Shown: positions 44,866 through 53,946, numbered from the stretch's first letter. The stretch is 64,000 nt of DNA from Flavobacteriales bacterium UBA720 (GCA_002297505.1 DBLQ01000110.1:2467-66466), one strand, 5' to 3'. The notes: generated by a model not told the origin, from the letters alone. Numbers and translations: made by a program.

Positions 44866-44941
44866 TGGTTGTCGGTTGTTAGTTGTCGGTTGATGGACAT
44901 TTCCTTGGACTGACAACTATCAACTATCAACTATCAACCAG
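44866..44941. repeat. 7-bp-period inverted repeat between atpA and atpG
   Basis: Left side: consecutive GTTGTCG/GTTGTTA-like 7-mers. Right side: consecutive ATCAACT 7-mers ending ATCAACC. The two arrays are reverse complements of each other, so the transcript can fold into a long register-variable hairpin. Confidence 0.7.
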
Positions 44942-44950
44942 ATTATAAGA

Positions 44951-45817
44951 ATGGCAAACTTAAAAGAAATACGAGGCAGGATTTCATCGATATCATCTAC
45001 GATGCAGATTACCAGTGCTATGAAAATGGTTTCCGCAGCGAAACTGAAAAAAGCGCAGGATGCAATCGTAATGCTGAGACCTTATTCCGAAAAACTACAG
45101 GAGATTATTGAGAATGTAAGCGCCGCTTCTGATGCAGACAACATTTCAGAATTTGCAGTGGAGCGTGAGGTGAAAAAAGTACTTTTCATCGCCGTAACTT
45201 CCAACAGAGGTTTGGCCGGTGCCTTCAACTCGTCTGTAATTAAGGAATTGAATACGCAGTTTTCTTCCCAAAAAAATGTAGAACTGGAGATTCTCACGAT
45301 TGGTAAAAAAGCTTTCGATGCGATGAGAAAGAACAGAACAGTTTACGAAAATCACAGTTCGCTCTTCGATAATCTTTCTTTCGACCATGTTTCCAACATG
45401 ACGGAAAAGGTAATGGCCGATTTCAAAGCTGGCAAGTTTGACAAAGTATATGTAGTTTACAATAAGTTTATCAATGCTGCCACTCAGGAAGTCGTAACAG
45501 AGCAGGTTTTGCCAATTTCTGTGTCCGCAGAAAAGCAAACTTCCGATGTGAATGTAGATTACATCTTCGAACCGGGCAGACAGGAAATCCTGAAAACCCT
45601 GATTCCAAAGTCTATCAAGACACAGATATTTAAAGCGGTTCTGGATTCTGTAGCATCAGAACACGGTGCCAGGATGACAGCGATGCACAAGGCGACTGAC
45701 AATGCAGAGGCTCTTAGAAATGACTTGAGGATTTTCTACAACAAAGCCAGACAGGCCGCCATCACCAACGAAATTTTAGAGATTGTTTCCGGAGCAGAAG
45801 CTCTGAAAAACAGTTGA
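44951..45817 (+). CDS. atpG: ATP synthase F1 subunit gamma
   Basis: Rotor shaft of F1. 288 residues with N-terminal helix (MANLKEIRGRISSISSTMQITSAMKMVSAAKLKKA) and C-terminal helix (ASEHGARMTAMHKATDNAEALRNDLRIFYNKARQAAITNEILEIVSGAEAL), both strongly conserved. Separated from atpA by a repeat hairpin. Last gene of this operon. Confidence 0.98.
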   Translation: MANLKEIRGRISSISSTMQITSAMKMVSAAKLKKAQDAIVMLRPYSEKLQEIIENVSAASDADNISEFAVEREVKKVLFIAVTSNRGLAGAFNSSVIKELNTQFSSQKNVELEILTIGKKAFDAMRKNRTVYENHSSLFDNLSFDHVSNMTEKVMADFKAGKFDKVYVVYNKFINAATQEVVTEQVLPISVSAEKQTSDVNVDYIFEPGRQEILKTLIPKSIKTQIFKAVLDSVASEHGARMTAMHKATDNAEALRNDLRIFYNKARQAAITNEILEIVSGAEALKNS

Positions 45818-45850
45818 TATATTTATAAGTTAAAGTTAGTAGTTAGTTAT

Positions 45851-45886
45851 AAAAAGCATTGGAGGGCAAACTTCAGTGCTTTTTAT
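45851..45886 (+). terminator. Intrinsic terminator after atpG
   Basis: AAAAAGCATTG pairs with CAGTGCTTTTT (one G-T pair) around a ~10-nt loop, followed by further T. The 330-bp gap to 46149 holds this, repeat copy 2 and a promoter box. Confidence 0.7.
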
Positions 45887-45889
45887 TAT

Positions 45890-45999
45890 TTTGGGCAGCT
45901 TTATCCGCCTTCCGCTCCCAATCTTTTTTGCAGAAAGTTTCTACATAAGTAGAAATTGAGAACCAGCAAAAAAGGATTTCCGCTCAAGTCGGGCTGCAG
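45890..45999. repeat. Dispersed intergenic repeat, copy 2
   Basis: Same ends as 39766-39853 (TTTGGGCAGCTT...ATCCGCCTTCCGCT and CCGCTCAAGTCGGGCTGCAG). The middle is different and contains the palindromic TTTCTACATAAGTAGAAA. A constant-end, variable-middle layout. Confidence 0.75.
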
Positions 46000-46107
46000 C
46001 TTCGCAAAGTATCAATCTTAATCCTTTTTTCGATTTTACAGGAAAAGGAAACGAAGTCTCGGTATATTGAGTAGAAGTAATTACTTGTAAACAAATAAAA
46101 AAAAACT

Positions 46108-46115
46108 TACTTTTG
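46108..46115 (+). promoter_or_regulatory. -7 promoter box for the T9SS cargo gene
   Basis: TACTTTTG (TAnnTTTG), 33 nt before the ATG at 46149. Confidence 0.55.
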
Positions 46116-46148
46116 CAACCATTAATTTTTAAAAATAAAAACACAAAA

Positions 46149-47042
46149 ATGAAAAAATTATTTTTATCTTTTGTTGCATTAGGTAATCTATTATTGGCTC
46201 AAACTGTTGTGATTAATCAACCTGTTTCATCTATGCCATTAGATTATGTTTCAAGTTATAGTTACAATCCAAGTCAAAAAGGGATTTTTACAGCAGATGA
46301 TTTTGAACTAACATCAATTTCAACCATTAAGAAAATTACCATATTTGGTAAAGGTGATTCGAACTTTCTGAGTAATTTGCAAGGCTTTACTGTTCATTTA
46401 ATTCCTGAGCAAAATTCACTTCCAATGGGGATACCTTTTAAGACTTATACAGGAGGGTATTTCTCTTTGGCTTATCCCACAAACTCAAAATTGGTGATTA
46501 CTGATTTAGGGAATGACGTATTCAAGGTAGAGCTAAATAATATCGATACCTATGGAATATGCCAAAATAAACCAATTGGTAAATATTGGTTAAGTGTTGC
46601 TGGATTAGTAAACGCTAATTCCAATTTTTTTGCACAAGCGAATTGGTACTCATTTTCATCTAGCCAAAATAGTTTTAATAACGCTGTATTTGTTGATCCG
46701 GATGATTTGACCTTTTCTGCTAATACGACTTGGAAACCCATTTCAACGCAAGTTTCAAATATGAATTCGCTTGCTTTTATAATTGAAACCGCAGATAATC
46801 TTGGTACCAAAGAAATAAAAAATACACCAGACTTTTTTATTTCAAATGATAAAAACTTGCTAACTATTACAGAGCTTATTGGAAATAATTTTAAAGAATG
46901 TGAAATATTTGATATGTCTGGAAAAAAGTTAGGTCAATATAAAAACAAGATTATTGATATTTCTTATTTGAATTCTTCTATTTACGTATTAAAAGTAGTA
47001 AACAAAAACGGAAAATTTAATACGTTCAAATTTAAAAAATAA
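46149..47042 (+). CDS. Secreted protein with T9SS type A sorting domain, function unknown
   Basis: 297 residues from the ATG at 46149, which gives a proper signal peptide (MKKLFLSFVALGNLLLAQ); an upstream in-frame start overlaps the promoter. The ~200-residue middle is beta-rich (DDFELTSISTIKKITIFGKGDSN, WLSVAGLVNAN) without an enzyme motif I recognise; the last ~70 residues (LLTITELIGNNFKECEIFDMSGKKLGQYKN...NSSIYVLKVVNKNGKFNTFKFKK) are a type A C-terminal sorting domain. Predicted to be exported by T9SS. AT-rich compared with neighbouring genes. Confidence 0.85.
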   Translation: MKKLFLSFVALGNLLLAQTVVINQPVSSMPLDYVSSYSYNPSQKGIFTADDFELTSISTIKKITIFGKGDSNFLSNLQGFTVHLIPEQNSLPMGIPFKTYTGGYFSLAYPTNSKLVITDLGNDVFKVELNNIDTYGICQNKPIGKYWLSVAGLVNANSNFFAQANWYSFSSSQNSFNNAVFVDPDDLTFSANTTWKPISTQVSNMNSLAFIIETADNLGTKEIKNTPDFFISNDKNLLTITELIGNNFKECEIFDMSGKKLGQYKNKIIDISYLNSSIYVLKVVNKNGKFNTFKFKK

Positions 47043-47257
47043 GTTTACAAAAACAGACTTTCTGTAATATTTTGCGAAGTCTGAATTTTTATAGCCACTA
47101 CTTATTAACTACAAATTTTTATTAATTTGGTCGTTAGAAAGTAATGGCTTTTTTATTTATTTTTTTCTAAAGTTATTGTTGTTTGGGTATTTCACTATTG
47201 CTAAATTTCATTTTTATTAACTTCAAGATGTTCTAAATCGAAGTTAAAAAAAATATA

Positions 47258-47265
47258 TATCTTTG
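47258..47265 (+). promoter_or_regulatory. -7 promoter box for the CNNM/CBS gene and clpS
   Basis: TATCTTTG (TAnnTTTG), 27 nt before the ATG at 47293. Just upstream (47043-47250) only weak hairpins such as CAGACTT/AAGTCTG are seen. Confidence 0.55.
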
Positions 47266-47292
47266 TAGGGATTGTATATATAACAACATTAA

Positions 47293-48651
47293 ATGGACCC
47301 CGATAGTTTAGTCAAACTTCTCATTGCATTATTTTTAGTTCTTTTGAATGGCTTTTTTGTAGCCGCCGAATTCTCAATTGTTAAAGTACGTTATTCCCAG
47401 ATTCAGCTCAAAGCTGCCGAAGGAAACACGATGGCCAAGCAGGCCGAAAATATCATTAAAAATCTCGATGCCTATCTCTCGGCCACTCAGCTGGGGATTA
47501 CACTTGCTTCCCTTGCCCTCGGTTGGGTAGGAGAGAGCGCGTTGCATCATATCATAGAAGCCACGTTTCATTCCCTCAATATCGAATTGGCGGCCACTAC
47601 GGTGACTACGATTTCAGTCGTCTGTAGTTTCCTTTTGATTACCGTGATGCACATTGTCTTCGGAGAATTGGTTCCAAAATCGATTGCGATCAGGAAATCT
47701 GAGGCCACAACCTTATTCATTGCCTATCCGCTGCATCTGTTTTACAATATCTTCCGCCCGTTCATCTGGTTGATGAACTCCTTGTCCAACGGGTTTTTGA
47801 GAATTATCAAAATCCATCCGGCCTCGGAACATGATATTCATTCTACAGAAGAATTGCAATTGTTAGTAAAACAATCTGCAGACAGTGGTGAGATTGAGGA
47901 GGAAAATTATGAGATCATCAAGAATGCTTTCGATTTTACAGATCACAATGCGAAGCAGATCATGATCACCCGCCAGAACATCTCTTCGATTGACATCGAG
48001 GATGATAAGGAGGAAATCATCTCTCAGATTATGGAAAGCGGCTACTCGCGTATCCCGGTTTACGAGGGTTCCATTGATAACATCATCGGTATTTTTTACA
48101 CCAAGGAGATCATCAGGGAATATATCAAAAGCAAGGGCGAATTGACGCATGAAGATTTGAGAGGTCTGATGCGGGAAGCCTTCTTTGTGGTCGGAAGCAA
48201 AAAGATTTCTGACCTTCTAAAAGTGTTCCAGCTGAAGAAGCAGCATATGGCGATTGTCATTGATGAATTTGGCGGAACTGAAGGTATCATCACGCTGGAA
48301 GATATCCTGGAGGAATTGGTAGGCGAGATTCAGGACGAGGAAGATGAAGAGGATAAAATCGTAGACAAGGTCGGCGAGAACACCTATTGGGTGAAAGCCA
48401 CGCAGCCATTGGAGGAGATCAACGAAAGCCTGCCGAGAGACCTTCCGGTTTCCGAAGAAGGCGAGTATAATACTTTAGCCGGATTTATCCTCAACAAATT
48501 GCAGGATATTCCGGAAGAAAATCAGGAGTTTGAGTGCGACGGCTACCACTTCAAAATTCTCAAAATGCAGAACAAGGGTGTAGAACTGGTGGAACTGGTA
48601 TACGAGAAACCACTCCTCGAAGATCTTACCGATGAAATTACAGATGCGTAA
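47293..48651 (+). CDS. CNNM/CBS-domain membrane protein (hemolysin C/CorC family)
   Basis: 452 residues. N-terminal DUF21/CNNM transmembrane domain (LLIALFLVLLNGFFVAAEFSIVKVRYS, LSATQLGITLASLALGWVGE, VVCSFLLITVMHIVFGELVPKSIAI), a CBS pair (MITRQNISSIDIEDDKEEI...GYSRIPVYEGSIDNIIGIFYTKE; FFVVGSKKISDLLKVFQLKKQHMAIVIDEFGGTEGIITLEDILEELVGEI) and a C-terminal CorC_HlyC domain. Bacterial CNNM homologues mainly export Mg2+ with ATP-binding CBS modules; the hemolysin name is historical. Its stop codon overlaps the clpS ATG by one base. Confidence 0.93.
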   Translation: MDPDSLVKLLIALFLVLLNGFFVAAEFSIVKVRYSQIQLKAAEGNTMAKQAENIIKNLDAYLSATQLGITLASLALGWVGESALHHIIEATFHSLNIELAATTVTTISVVCSFLLITVMHIVFGELVPKSIAIRKSEATTLFIAYPLHLFYNIFRPFIWLMNSLSNGFLRIIKIHPASEHDIHSTEELQLLVKQSADSGEIEEENYEIIKNAFDFTDHNAKQIMITRQNISSIDIEDDKEEIISQIMESGYSRIPVYEGSIDNIIGIFYTKEIIREYIKSKGELTHEDLRGLMREAFFVVGSKKISDLLKVFQLKKQHMAIVIDEFGGTEGIITLEDILEELVGEIQDEEDEEDKIVDKVGENTYWVKATQPLEEINESLPRDLPVSEEGEYNTLAGFILNKLQDIPEENQEFECDGYHFKILKMQNKGVELVELVYEKPLLEDLTDEITDA

Positions 48652-48956
48652 TGATAAGTATTAATAACAATAAATCTTACGATCAGCCAAAACGCCAGTA
48701 CGATGAAGATGTTCTGGTGCTGGAACAGGAAGACGAAGTCTACAAATTGGTTCTTCATAATGATGATGTCAATACTTTCGACTTTGTCATTATGTGCCTG
48801 ATGGAAATCTGCGAACATACGCTGGAGCAGGCAGAACAGTGTACGATTCTCGTTCATTACAAAGGCAAATGTACCGTAAAAACAGGTGCGTTGGAAAAAC
48901 TTAAACCGATGAATCAGGCATTGCTGGACAAAGGATTAAGCTCAGAAATACAATAA
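48651..48956 (+). CDS. clpS: ATP-dependent Clp protease adaptor ClpS
   Basis: N-end-rule adaptor that hands substrates to ClpA/ClpC. 101 residues with a flexible N-terminal tail and the ClpS core: VYKLVLHNDDVNTFDFVIMCLMEI, containing the N-degron-pocket NDD and the Asn-Thr-Phe motif, then TLEQAEQCTILVHYKGKC with the pocket His. Start overlaps the preceding stop (TAATG), so translation is coupled to the CNNM gene. Confidence 0.95.
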   Translation: MISINNNKSYDQPKRQYDEDVLVLEQEDEVYKLVLHNDDVNTFDFVIMCLMEICEHTLEQAEQCTILVHYKGKCTVKTGALEKLKPMNQALLDKGLSSEIQ

Positions 48957-48983
48957 ACGGTTACTTTTAGTAATCGTTTTTTT
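48955..48983 (+). terminator. Intrinsic terminator after clpS
   Basis: AAACGGTTACT/AGTAATCGTTT, an 11-bp stem with one mismatch and a TTT loop, followed by T-run. The stop codon of clpS lies in its 5' flank. Confidence 0.75.
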
Positions 48984-48994
48984 ATTACGAAATA

Positions 48995-49002
48995 TATATT
49001 TG
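48995..49002 (+). promoter_or_regulatory. -7 promoter box upstream of the 180-aa secreted protein
   Basis: TATATTTG (TAnnTTTG), 77 nt before the ATG at 49080. Confidence 0.45.
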
Positions 49003-49079
49003 TGTCATATTGATATTAGCAGTAATTTGTTTAGATGTAATACGACTTATTTATTAATCTAGAAATTCAATAATGATTT

Positions 49080-49622
49080 ATGAAAATAATTATTTTAGTA
49101 ATATTTGTAATCTTAAGTCCTCTAAATTTTTTTGCTCAAACAGAATCATTAAGTGATGAAAAATATAAGACGGCCAAAATAATTTTTGATAATGCTTATT
49201 CTCAAAGAAATAAAAATACTAACTATAAACTCTCAAAAGTTAAATCCAGAAATAATAAAGTTATTCTAAACAATTTAGAGACTATAAAATTCGGGAGAGT
49301 TGATTTTAAAGGTCTGTCGATAATCGAAAAAGGATTACTGAACCCAAAAGAAATCAATGGTAATAGTAGAATATCGGTTTGTTGTATTCAAGAATTACCA
49401 TTATTAAATCCCAACATAATAACAAGGAGATTCAGGATTTGGGTATTTCCATATAATGAAAAATTGTATAATTCTCTTGAGGATGAATCTTATAGAAATA
49501 AAAATCCTTCCGAATATTATTTTGAATTGATGAATGAAGATTATACTGAAAATATGACTTGGAAAGACTTTATTAAAAATGCAAAATTAACATTTATTGC
49601 TTTTGGTCAAAAAGTAGAGTAA
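49080..49622 (+). CDS. Secreted protein of unknown function
   Basis: 180 residues with a signal peptide (MKIIILVIFVILSPLNFFAQ). The mature part is Lys/Asn-rich with a central pair of cysteines (SRISVCCIQEL) and a beta-strand-like ITRRFRIWVFPYNEKLYN; I recognise no family. The gene is notably AT-rich compared with the dnaE gene next to it, and stands alone between clpS and the repair cassette, so it may be a recent arrival. Confidence 0.7.
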   Translation: MKIIILVIFVILSPLNFFAQTESLSDEKYKTAKIIFDNAYSQRNKNTNYKLSKVKSRNNKVILNNLETIKFGRVDFKGLSIIEKGLLNPKEINGNSRISVCCIQELPLLNPNIITRRFRIWVFPYNEKLYNSLEDESYRNKNPSEYYFELMNEDYTENMTWKDFIKNAKLTFIAFGQKVE

Positions 49623-49665
49623 ATAATTGAAATATAGGAGTTATCAATAAAAGATAATGATCTTT

Positions 49666-52600
49666 TTAACTGAATTTCTGCCTCGGCAAATTGATCTCGT
49701 GCGCCTGCGGATAAGGCTTGCGTGAGGTCATACTGATGTCTTCTTTCATTTGTTTATGAACATCAAATTCCCTGTCTTTGTCATACGCATACCTCGGATC
49801 CGGGATCATTGGCAGCTTCGCCATTTTATGAATCGTGATCGTCGGAAAATGATAATCCACTTCCACTGTTCCCAGCAAGAGATAACAGCCTCCACCCTGA
49901 AAATCGTATTCTTTCAGACTGTCCGGGAAATGAGCGGTATCAAAATAATCACCATTGGCATCAATCCAGGTTCCGAAGAACATCGCACCTTTCTTCGTAG
50001 GAACGTGTTTCCGCGAAATCAGATAAGCCAGCATTTTGACCTGAAGTTTGTGAAATTTCAATAAATCTTTTACAAAAACCGAACCTCGGAATTTTGTTTT
50101 TAACAAGTCAAAAGGACTGCAGGAAACAGGAAATCCGATGATCTCCAGCTCATCAAAGGCATCTTCAAACGCTTCTCTTTTCAGTTCCGGCAGTTTGAAT
50201 TCACGCGCAGGCTCATCAAAAAGGGCAATGTTTCTGTTTTCGATTTTATAGTTGATCAATAATAATCTGGCTTCCACCAACAATTCATTTTTCTGCTTTC
50301 CTGTAAACCTGAATGCGCCAATAAAAATCAAAATCTGAATGGTTTCAATCCCTACCGGAATGCGCTTGATGAAGTTTTCCAGAGATTGGTAATCGCCGTT
50401 TATTTCGCGCTCTTCAGAAATCATTTGGGCAATTTTCGTCTCCAGAGATTGCAGTAGCAGAAAGCCCAAATAGATGGTTGTTCCTTTCAAGACCGATTGA
50501 TATTCGCTGTGGTTCACGCAGGGATTTTGGATCTCAGCGCCGGACATTCTCGCTTCGTGAATATAAACTTCTGTCCGGTAAAAACCACCTTGGTTATTGA
50601 TGACCGAAACCATAAATTCCAGCGGATAATAGACCTTCAGATACAAACTCTGATAACTTTCCACCGCATAAGACGCCGAATGTGCCTTACAAAATGAATA
50701 ACCCGCAAACGACTGAATCTGCCGAAAAGCCTCTGCGGTCATTTGCTCAGAATGTCCTTGATTTTTACAAGATTCGAAAAAGTTGACTTTTACTTCATTC
50801 AATTTCTGCATCGACCGTTCCTTTCCGCTCATTGCCCGTCTTAGAATGTCACCATCGGCGTGAGAAAGTCCTCCAAAATATTGCGCAATTTTGATCACAT
50901 CTTCCTGATAAACCATAATGCCGTAAGTTTCTTTCAAATTTTTCTCAAACACGGGATGAAAATATTCGAATTGATTGGGATGATTGTGGCGGAAAATATA
51001 TTCCCGCATCATTCCGCTCTGTGCCACGCCGGGACGGATGATAGATGACGCGGCGACCAACGTTCGGTAGTCACTGCATTTCAGCCGTCGTAACAATCCA
51101 CGCATCGCCGGACTTTCGATATAGAAACAGCCGATGGTTTTTCCGATGGCCAGATATTCATTGCAGACAGACTCGTCTTTAGAAATAGAAGTGTCCCGGA
51201 TATCCACTTCGATGCCTCTGTTTTGTTTAATTAATTCTACGGTGTCATTGATCGTTCCAAGTCCGCGCTGCGAGAGAATATCAAACTTTTCCAACCCGAT
51301 GTCTTCTGCCACATTCATATCAAACTGAGCAATAGGGAAGCCTTTTGGAGGCATTTCCAGAGCCGTGTAAGTGGTAATTGGTTCTTCAGAAATCAAAATG
51401 CCGCAAGCGTGCATACTTCTTTGATTCGGGAATTTTTCCATCAATTTTCCATATTGATGAACCAGTTTTACAATCGAGTTTTGGTCGTGGTTTTCCATTG
51501 ATTTGCCAGCCAATTGATCTAATTCTTCTTTGGGCAAACCAAATGCTTTACCTACTTCCCGAAAAATCGATTTGTATTTGAATTCCACATTGGTTCCGCA
51601 AAAGGCCACGTGATCCCTTCCGTATTTATCAAAAATATATTGGATGATGATGTCGCGGTTTTGCCAACTCCAATCGATATCAAAATCGGGTGGAGAAGTT
51701 CGGTTAAGATTCAGAAACCTTTCAAAATATAAATCTAATTCAATCGGACAAATATCTGTAATGCCCAGGCAATAACTGACGATGGAATTGGCGCCACTTC
51801 CTCGACCGACGTGCATAAAACCCATTCTGTTGCTGTACTGCACGATATCCCAGGTAATCAGAAAATACGCCGAAAATTTAAGCTCACCAATCACTTTCAG
51901 TTCTTTTTCAACTCTGGCTCTGGCAACATCATCATTGGCGCCATACCGTTTTTGCAAACCCGAATAAGCGAGCTCGGCCAACAGTTTCATATCCTCTTCC
52001 AGAGATTCTTTAAAATATTTTTTGTTTTTATTTTCAGTGCTTCCACGTTCTTTGTAAGTAAATTCAAAGCTACATTCTGCAAGGATTTTTTTGGTGTTGC
52101 TAATGATTGAAGGATAATGTTCAAATGATTTTAATAAGTCAATTTCGGGTTTGAAATGTTCGGATTTTCTGCAAATCTCATCTTCCGCAAGTTTAGAAAT
52201 CAAAGTATTGCCGTCAATCGCTCTCAGGATTCGATGAAGATTATATTCTTTTTTCGTGCTGAAGGTGACAGGCTGAAGAACAACCATTTTGTTGATTTTA
52301 TTTTTAAATTCAGGCCGAATCAACAGATTCAATTCCTCTTCACGGATTCCTATGAATTCATTTTCTTTTAAAGTTTCAGGCATATTTTCGATGGGATAAA
52401 TGACAAATACCTGACTGTAATTCGGAGCCGTTTCCGAAAGTTCAATACCGTCACAATGATGTTGAGTTAAAATCTGGTTCACTTCTCCAATTCCGCCGAA
52501 TGCCTTCGCAATAGCAATGTATAAGAGTTTGTTTTCTTTTCTCACTTCGATGCCGGCAATCGGTTTTATTCCTGCTTTTTCACATTCTTTTTTGAAATCA

Positions 52601-52734
52601 TAAATGGCGGTTACGGTATTGATGTCGCTCAAAACCAATGTTTTGATTCCAAGTTCGGAAGCTTGCTCTACCAGATTCTGAACCGATAAAGTGCCGTAAC
52701 GAAGGCTGTGATAAGAATGACAGTTGAGATACAT
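49666..52734 (-). CDS. dnaE2: Error-prone DNA polymerase III alpha-like subunit (DnaE2-type)
   Basis: 1022 residues, shorter than replicative DnaE. The N-terminal PHP domain begins MYLNCHSYHSLRYGTLS, keeping an HxxxH pair. The C-family palm has HVGRGSGANSIVSYCLGIT and the catalytic pair in PPDFDIDW (D350, D352). Finger/clamp helices follow (KAHSASYAVESYQSLYLKVYYPLEF), then a shortened C-terminal OB/tail region (YLISRKHVPTKKGAMFFGTWIDANGDYFDTAHFPDSL, the DnaE2-type OB fold). It directly follows a Y-family polymerase gene with a 20-nt gap. In many bacteria DnaE2 plus ImuB forms a mutasome for lesion bypass; here the Y-family member keeps its catalytic residues. The replicative DnaE at 1-1209 is separate. 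Confidence 0.92.
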   Translation of the reverse strand: MYLNCHSYHSLRYGTLSVQNLVEQASELGIKTLVLSDINTVTAIYDFKKECEKAGIKPIAGIEVRKENKLLYIAIAKAFGGIGEVNQILTQHHCDGIELSETAPNYSQVFVIYPIENMPETLKENEFIGIREEELNLLIRPEFKNKINKMVVLQPVTFSTKKEYNLHRILRAIDGNTLISKLAEDEICRKSEHFKPEIDLLKSFEHYPSIISNTKKILAECSFEFTYKERGSTENKNKKYFKESLEEDMKLLAELAYSGLQKRYGANDDVARARVEKELKVIGELKFSAYFLITWDIVQYSNRMGFMHVGRGSGANSIVSYCLGITDICPIELDLYFERFLNLNRTSPPDFDIDWSWQNRDIIIQYIFDKYGRDHVAFCGTNVEFKYKSIFREVGKAFGLPKEELDQLAGKSMENHDQNSIVKLVHQYGKLMEKFPNQRSMHACGILISEEPITTYTALEMPPKGFPIAQFDMNVAEDIGLEKFDILSQRGLGTINDTVELIKQNRGIEVDIRDTSISKDESVCNEYLAIGKTIGCFYIESPAMRGLLRRLKCSDYRTLVAASSIIRPGVAQSGMMREYIFRHNHPNQFEYFHPVFEKNLKETYGIMVYQEDVIKIAQYFGGLSHADGDILRRAMSGKERSMQKLNEVKVNFFESCKNQGHSEQMTAEAFRQIQSFAGYSFCKAHSASYAVESYQSLYLKVYYPLEFMVSVINNQGGFYRTEVYIHEARMSGAEIQNPCVNHSEYQSVLKGTTIYLGFLLLQSLETKIAQMISEEREINGDYQSLENFIKRIPVGIETIQILIFIGAFRFTGKQKNELLVEARLLLINYKIENRNIALFDEPAREFKLPELKREAFEDAFDELEIIGFPVSCSPFDLLKTKFRGSVFVKDLLKFHKLQVKMLAYLISRKHVPTKKGAMFFGTWIDANGDYFDTAHFPDSLKEYDFQGGGCYLLLGTVEVDYHFPTITIHKMAKLPMIPDPRYAYDKDREFDVHKQMKEDISMTSRKPYPQAHEINLPRQKFS

Positions 52735-52754
52735 TGAAATTAAAATTTTAAAAA

Positions 52755-53903
52755 TTATTGACCAAAATCAAATCCCGAAGCTCTGCCTAAAGCATTGGCG
52801 CCGAACCTGTTTTTGAGATAATCCATCGTCTGATAGAGGCTCATCTGCTCTTCAGTATCTTCAAAAAGATTCATCTGGTGATGACCGTGAACCAAATCTG
52901 TGAAGCGCAGACCAACGAGCCGGATGCGCATTCTCCTCGTATAAACTTTGTTGAAAAGTTCCAAAGCAACTTTGGATAAAGTGTGGTCGGCAGACGTGTA
53001 AGCGATTTTGTGTTGTTTGGTTTCCGTATCAAAATTGGAATACCGGATTTTGATCACAACCGTGGATGTCAGCCATTTTTCCTGTCTCAATTGATAAGCT
53101 AACTTTTCTGCCATTCCCGATATCAGCCTTTTGATTTCCAAAATGTCGATGGAATCTGTCGCAAATGTCCGTTCCGTAGAAATGGATTTTCTTTCGGAGT
53201 AAGGAATCACGGGATTGTCATCGATACCATTGGCTTTTTTCCAAAGCTCTTTTCCGTTCACACCCATCATCTGCTGCAGCACCAGAACCGGCATTTCGGA
53301 AAGTGTATGAATCGTTCTCACACCAATTCTCGAAAGAAGCTGAAAAGTTTTGTCGCCCACCATCGGGATTTTTTTGACGGAAAGCGGATTGAGAAATGGT
53401 TGGATCTCCGTCTCTCTGATCTGGAATTTCCCTTCGGGTTTTGATTCGCCCGTTCCGATTTTTGAAACGGTTTTGTTATTGGACAAGGCAAAACTGATCG
53501 GAAGTCCGGTTTCCTTTTTCACCGCAGATGCAATTTCCTGGGTCCATTGGTAACAGCCGAAAAATTTGTCCATTCCGGTAAGGTCAAGATAGAACTCATC
53601 GATGCTCGCCTTTTCCATCACGGGCACTTTTTCCTGGATCACTTCGGTCACCAGATGAGACATTTTGGAAAAGAGTTCGTAGTCACCTTTTACCACTTTG
53701 GCATCGGGACAAAGGCGGAGCGCCATTCTAATCGGCATCGCAGAACGCACCCCGAATTTCCGTGCTTCGTACGAGCAGGAAGCCACCACGCCACGGTCGC
53801 CACCGCCGATGATGAGTGGGATTCCGTTCAGTTCAGAGTGGTTCAGCCTTTCGCACGAAACGAAAAACGCATCCAGGTCCATATGTACAATAGCACGATT
53901 CAC
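52755..53903 (-). CDS. dinB: Y-family DNA polymerase (DinB/Pol IV-type)
   Basis: 382 residues. I use the GTG at 53903, giving VNRAIVHMDLDAFFVSCE, the standard family start; an in-frame ATG at 53882 would begin at MDLDAFF. Catalytic residues are present: D9 in HMDLDAFF, and D102/E103 in KASIDEFYLD, so this is an active polymerase rather than an ImuB pseudo-enzyme. HhH region: NPLSVKKIPMVGDKTFQLLSRIGV. Little-finger domain follows. Near the C-terminus QMNLF (residues 343-347) matches the beta-clamp-binding pentapeptide. Forms an operon with the DnaE2-like gene and is divergent from the XRE regulator, sharing an operator-bearing intergenic region of 61 bp. Confidence 0.94.
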   Translation of the reverse strand: MNRAIVHMDLDAFFVSCERLNHSELNGIPLIIGGGDRGVVASCSYEARKFGVRSAMPIRMALRLCPDAKVVKGDYELFSKMSHLVTEVIQEKVPVMEKASIDEFYLDLTGMDKFFGCYQWTQEIASAVKKETGLPISFALSNNKTVSKIGTGESKPEGKFQIRETEIQPFLNPLSVKKIPMVGDKTFQLLSRIGVRTIHTLSEMPVLVLQQMMGVNGKELWKKANGIDDNPVIPYSERKSISTERTFATDSIDILEIKRLISGMAEKLAYQLRQEKWLTSTVVIKIRYSNFDTETKQHKIAYTSADHTLSKVALELFNKVYTRRMRIRLVGLRFTDLVHGHHQMNLFEDTEEQMSLYQTMDYLKNRFGANALGRASGFDFGQ

Positions 53904-53907
53904 CTGA

Positions 53908-53915
53908 CAAAATTA
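53908..53915 (-). promoter_or_regulatory. -7 promoter box for dinB-dnaE2
   Basis: Minus strand reads TAATTTTG (TAnnTTTG), with 4 nt to the dinB GTG. Operator-like palindrome 53916-53930 abuts it on the -33 side. Confidence 0.55.
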
Positions 53916-53930
53916 GATTCATTTTGTATC
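53916..53930. promoter_or_regulatory. Operator-like palindrome 1 (dinB side)
   Basis: GATTCATTTTGTATC differs at two positions from the perfect palindrome at 53949-53963. It occupies the spacer between -33 and -7 of the dinB promoter, a repressor-like position. Confidence 0.55.
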
Positions 53931-53938
53931 ATTTTTAT

Positions 53939-53946
53939 TATATTTG
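53939..53946 (+). promoter_or_regulatory. -7 promoter box for the XRE regulator and alkB
   Basis: TATATTTG (TAnnTTTG), 18 nt before the ATG at 53965 and 2 nt before palindrome 2. Confidence 0.6.
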
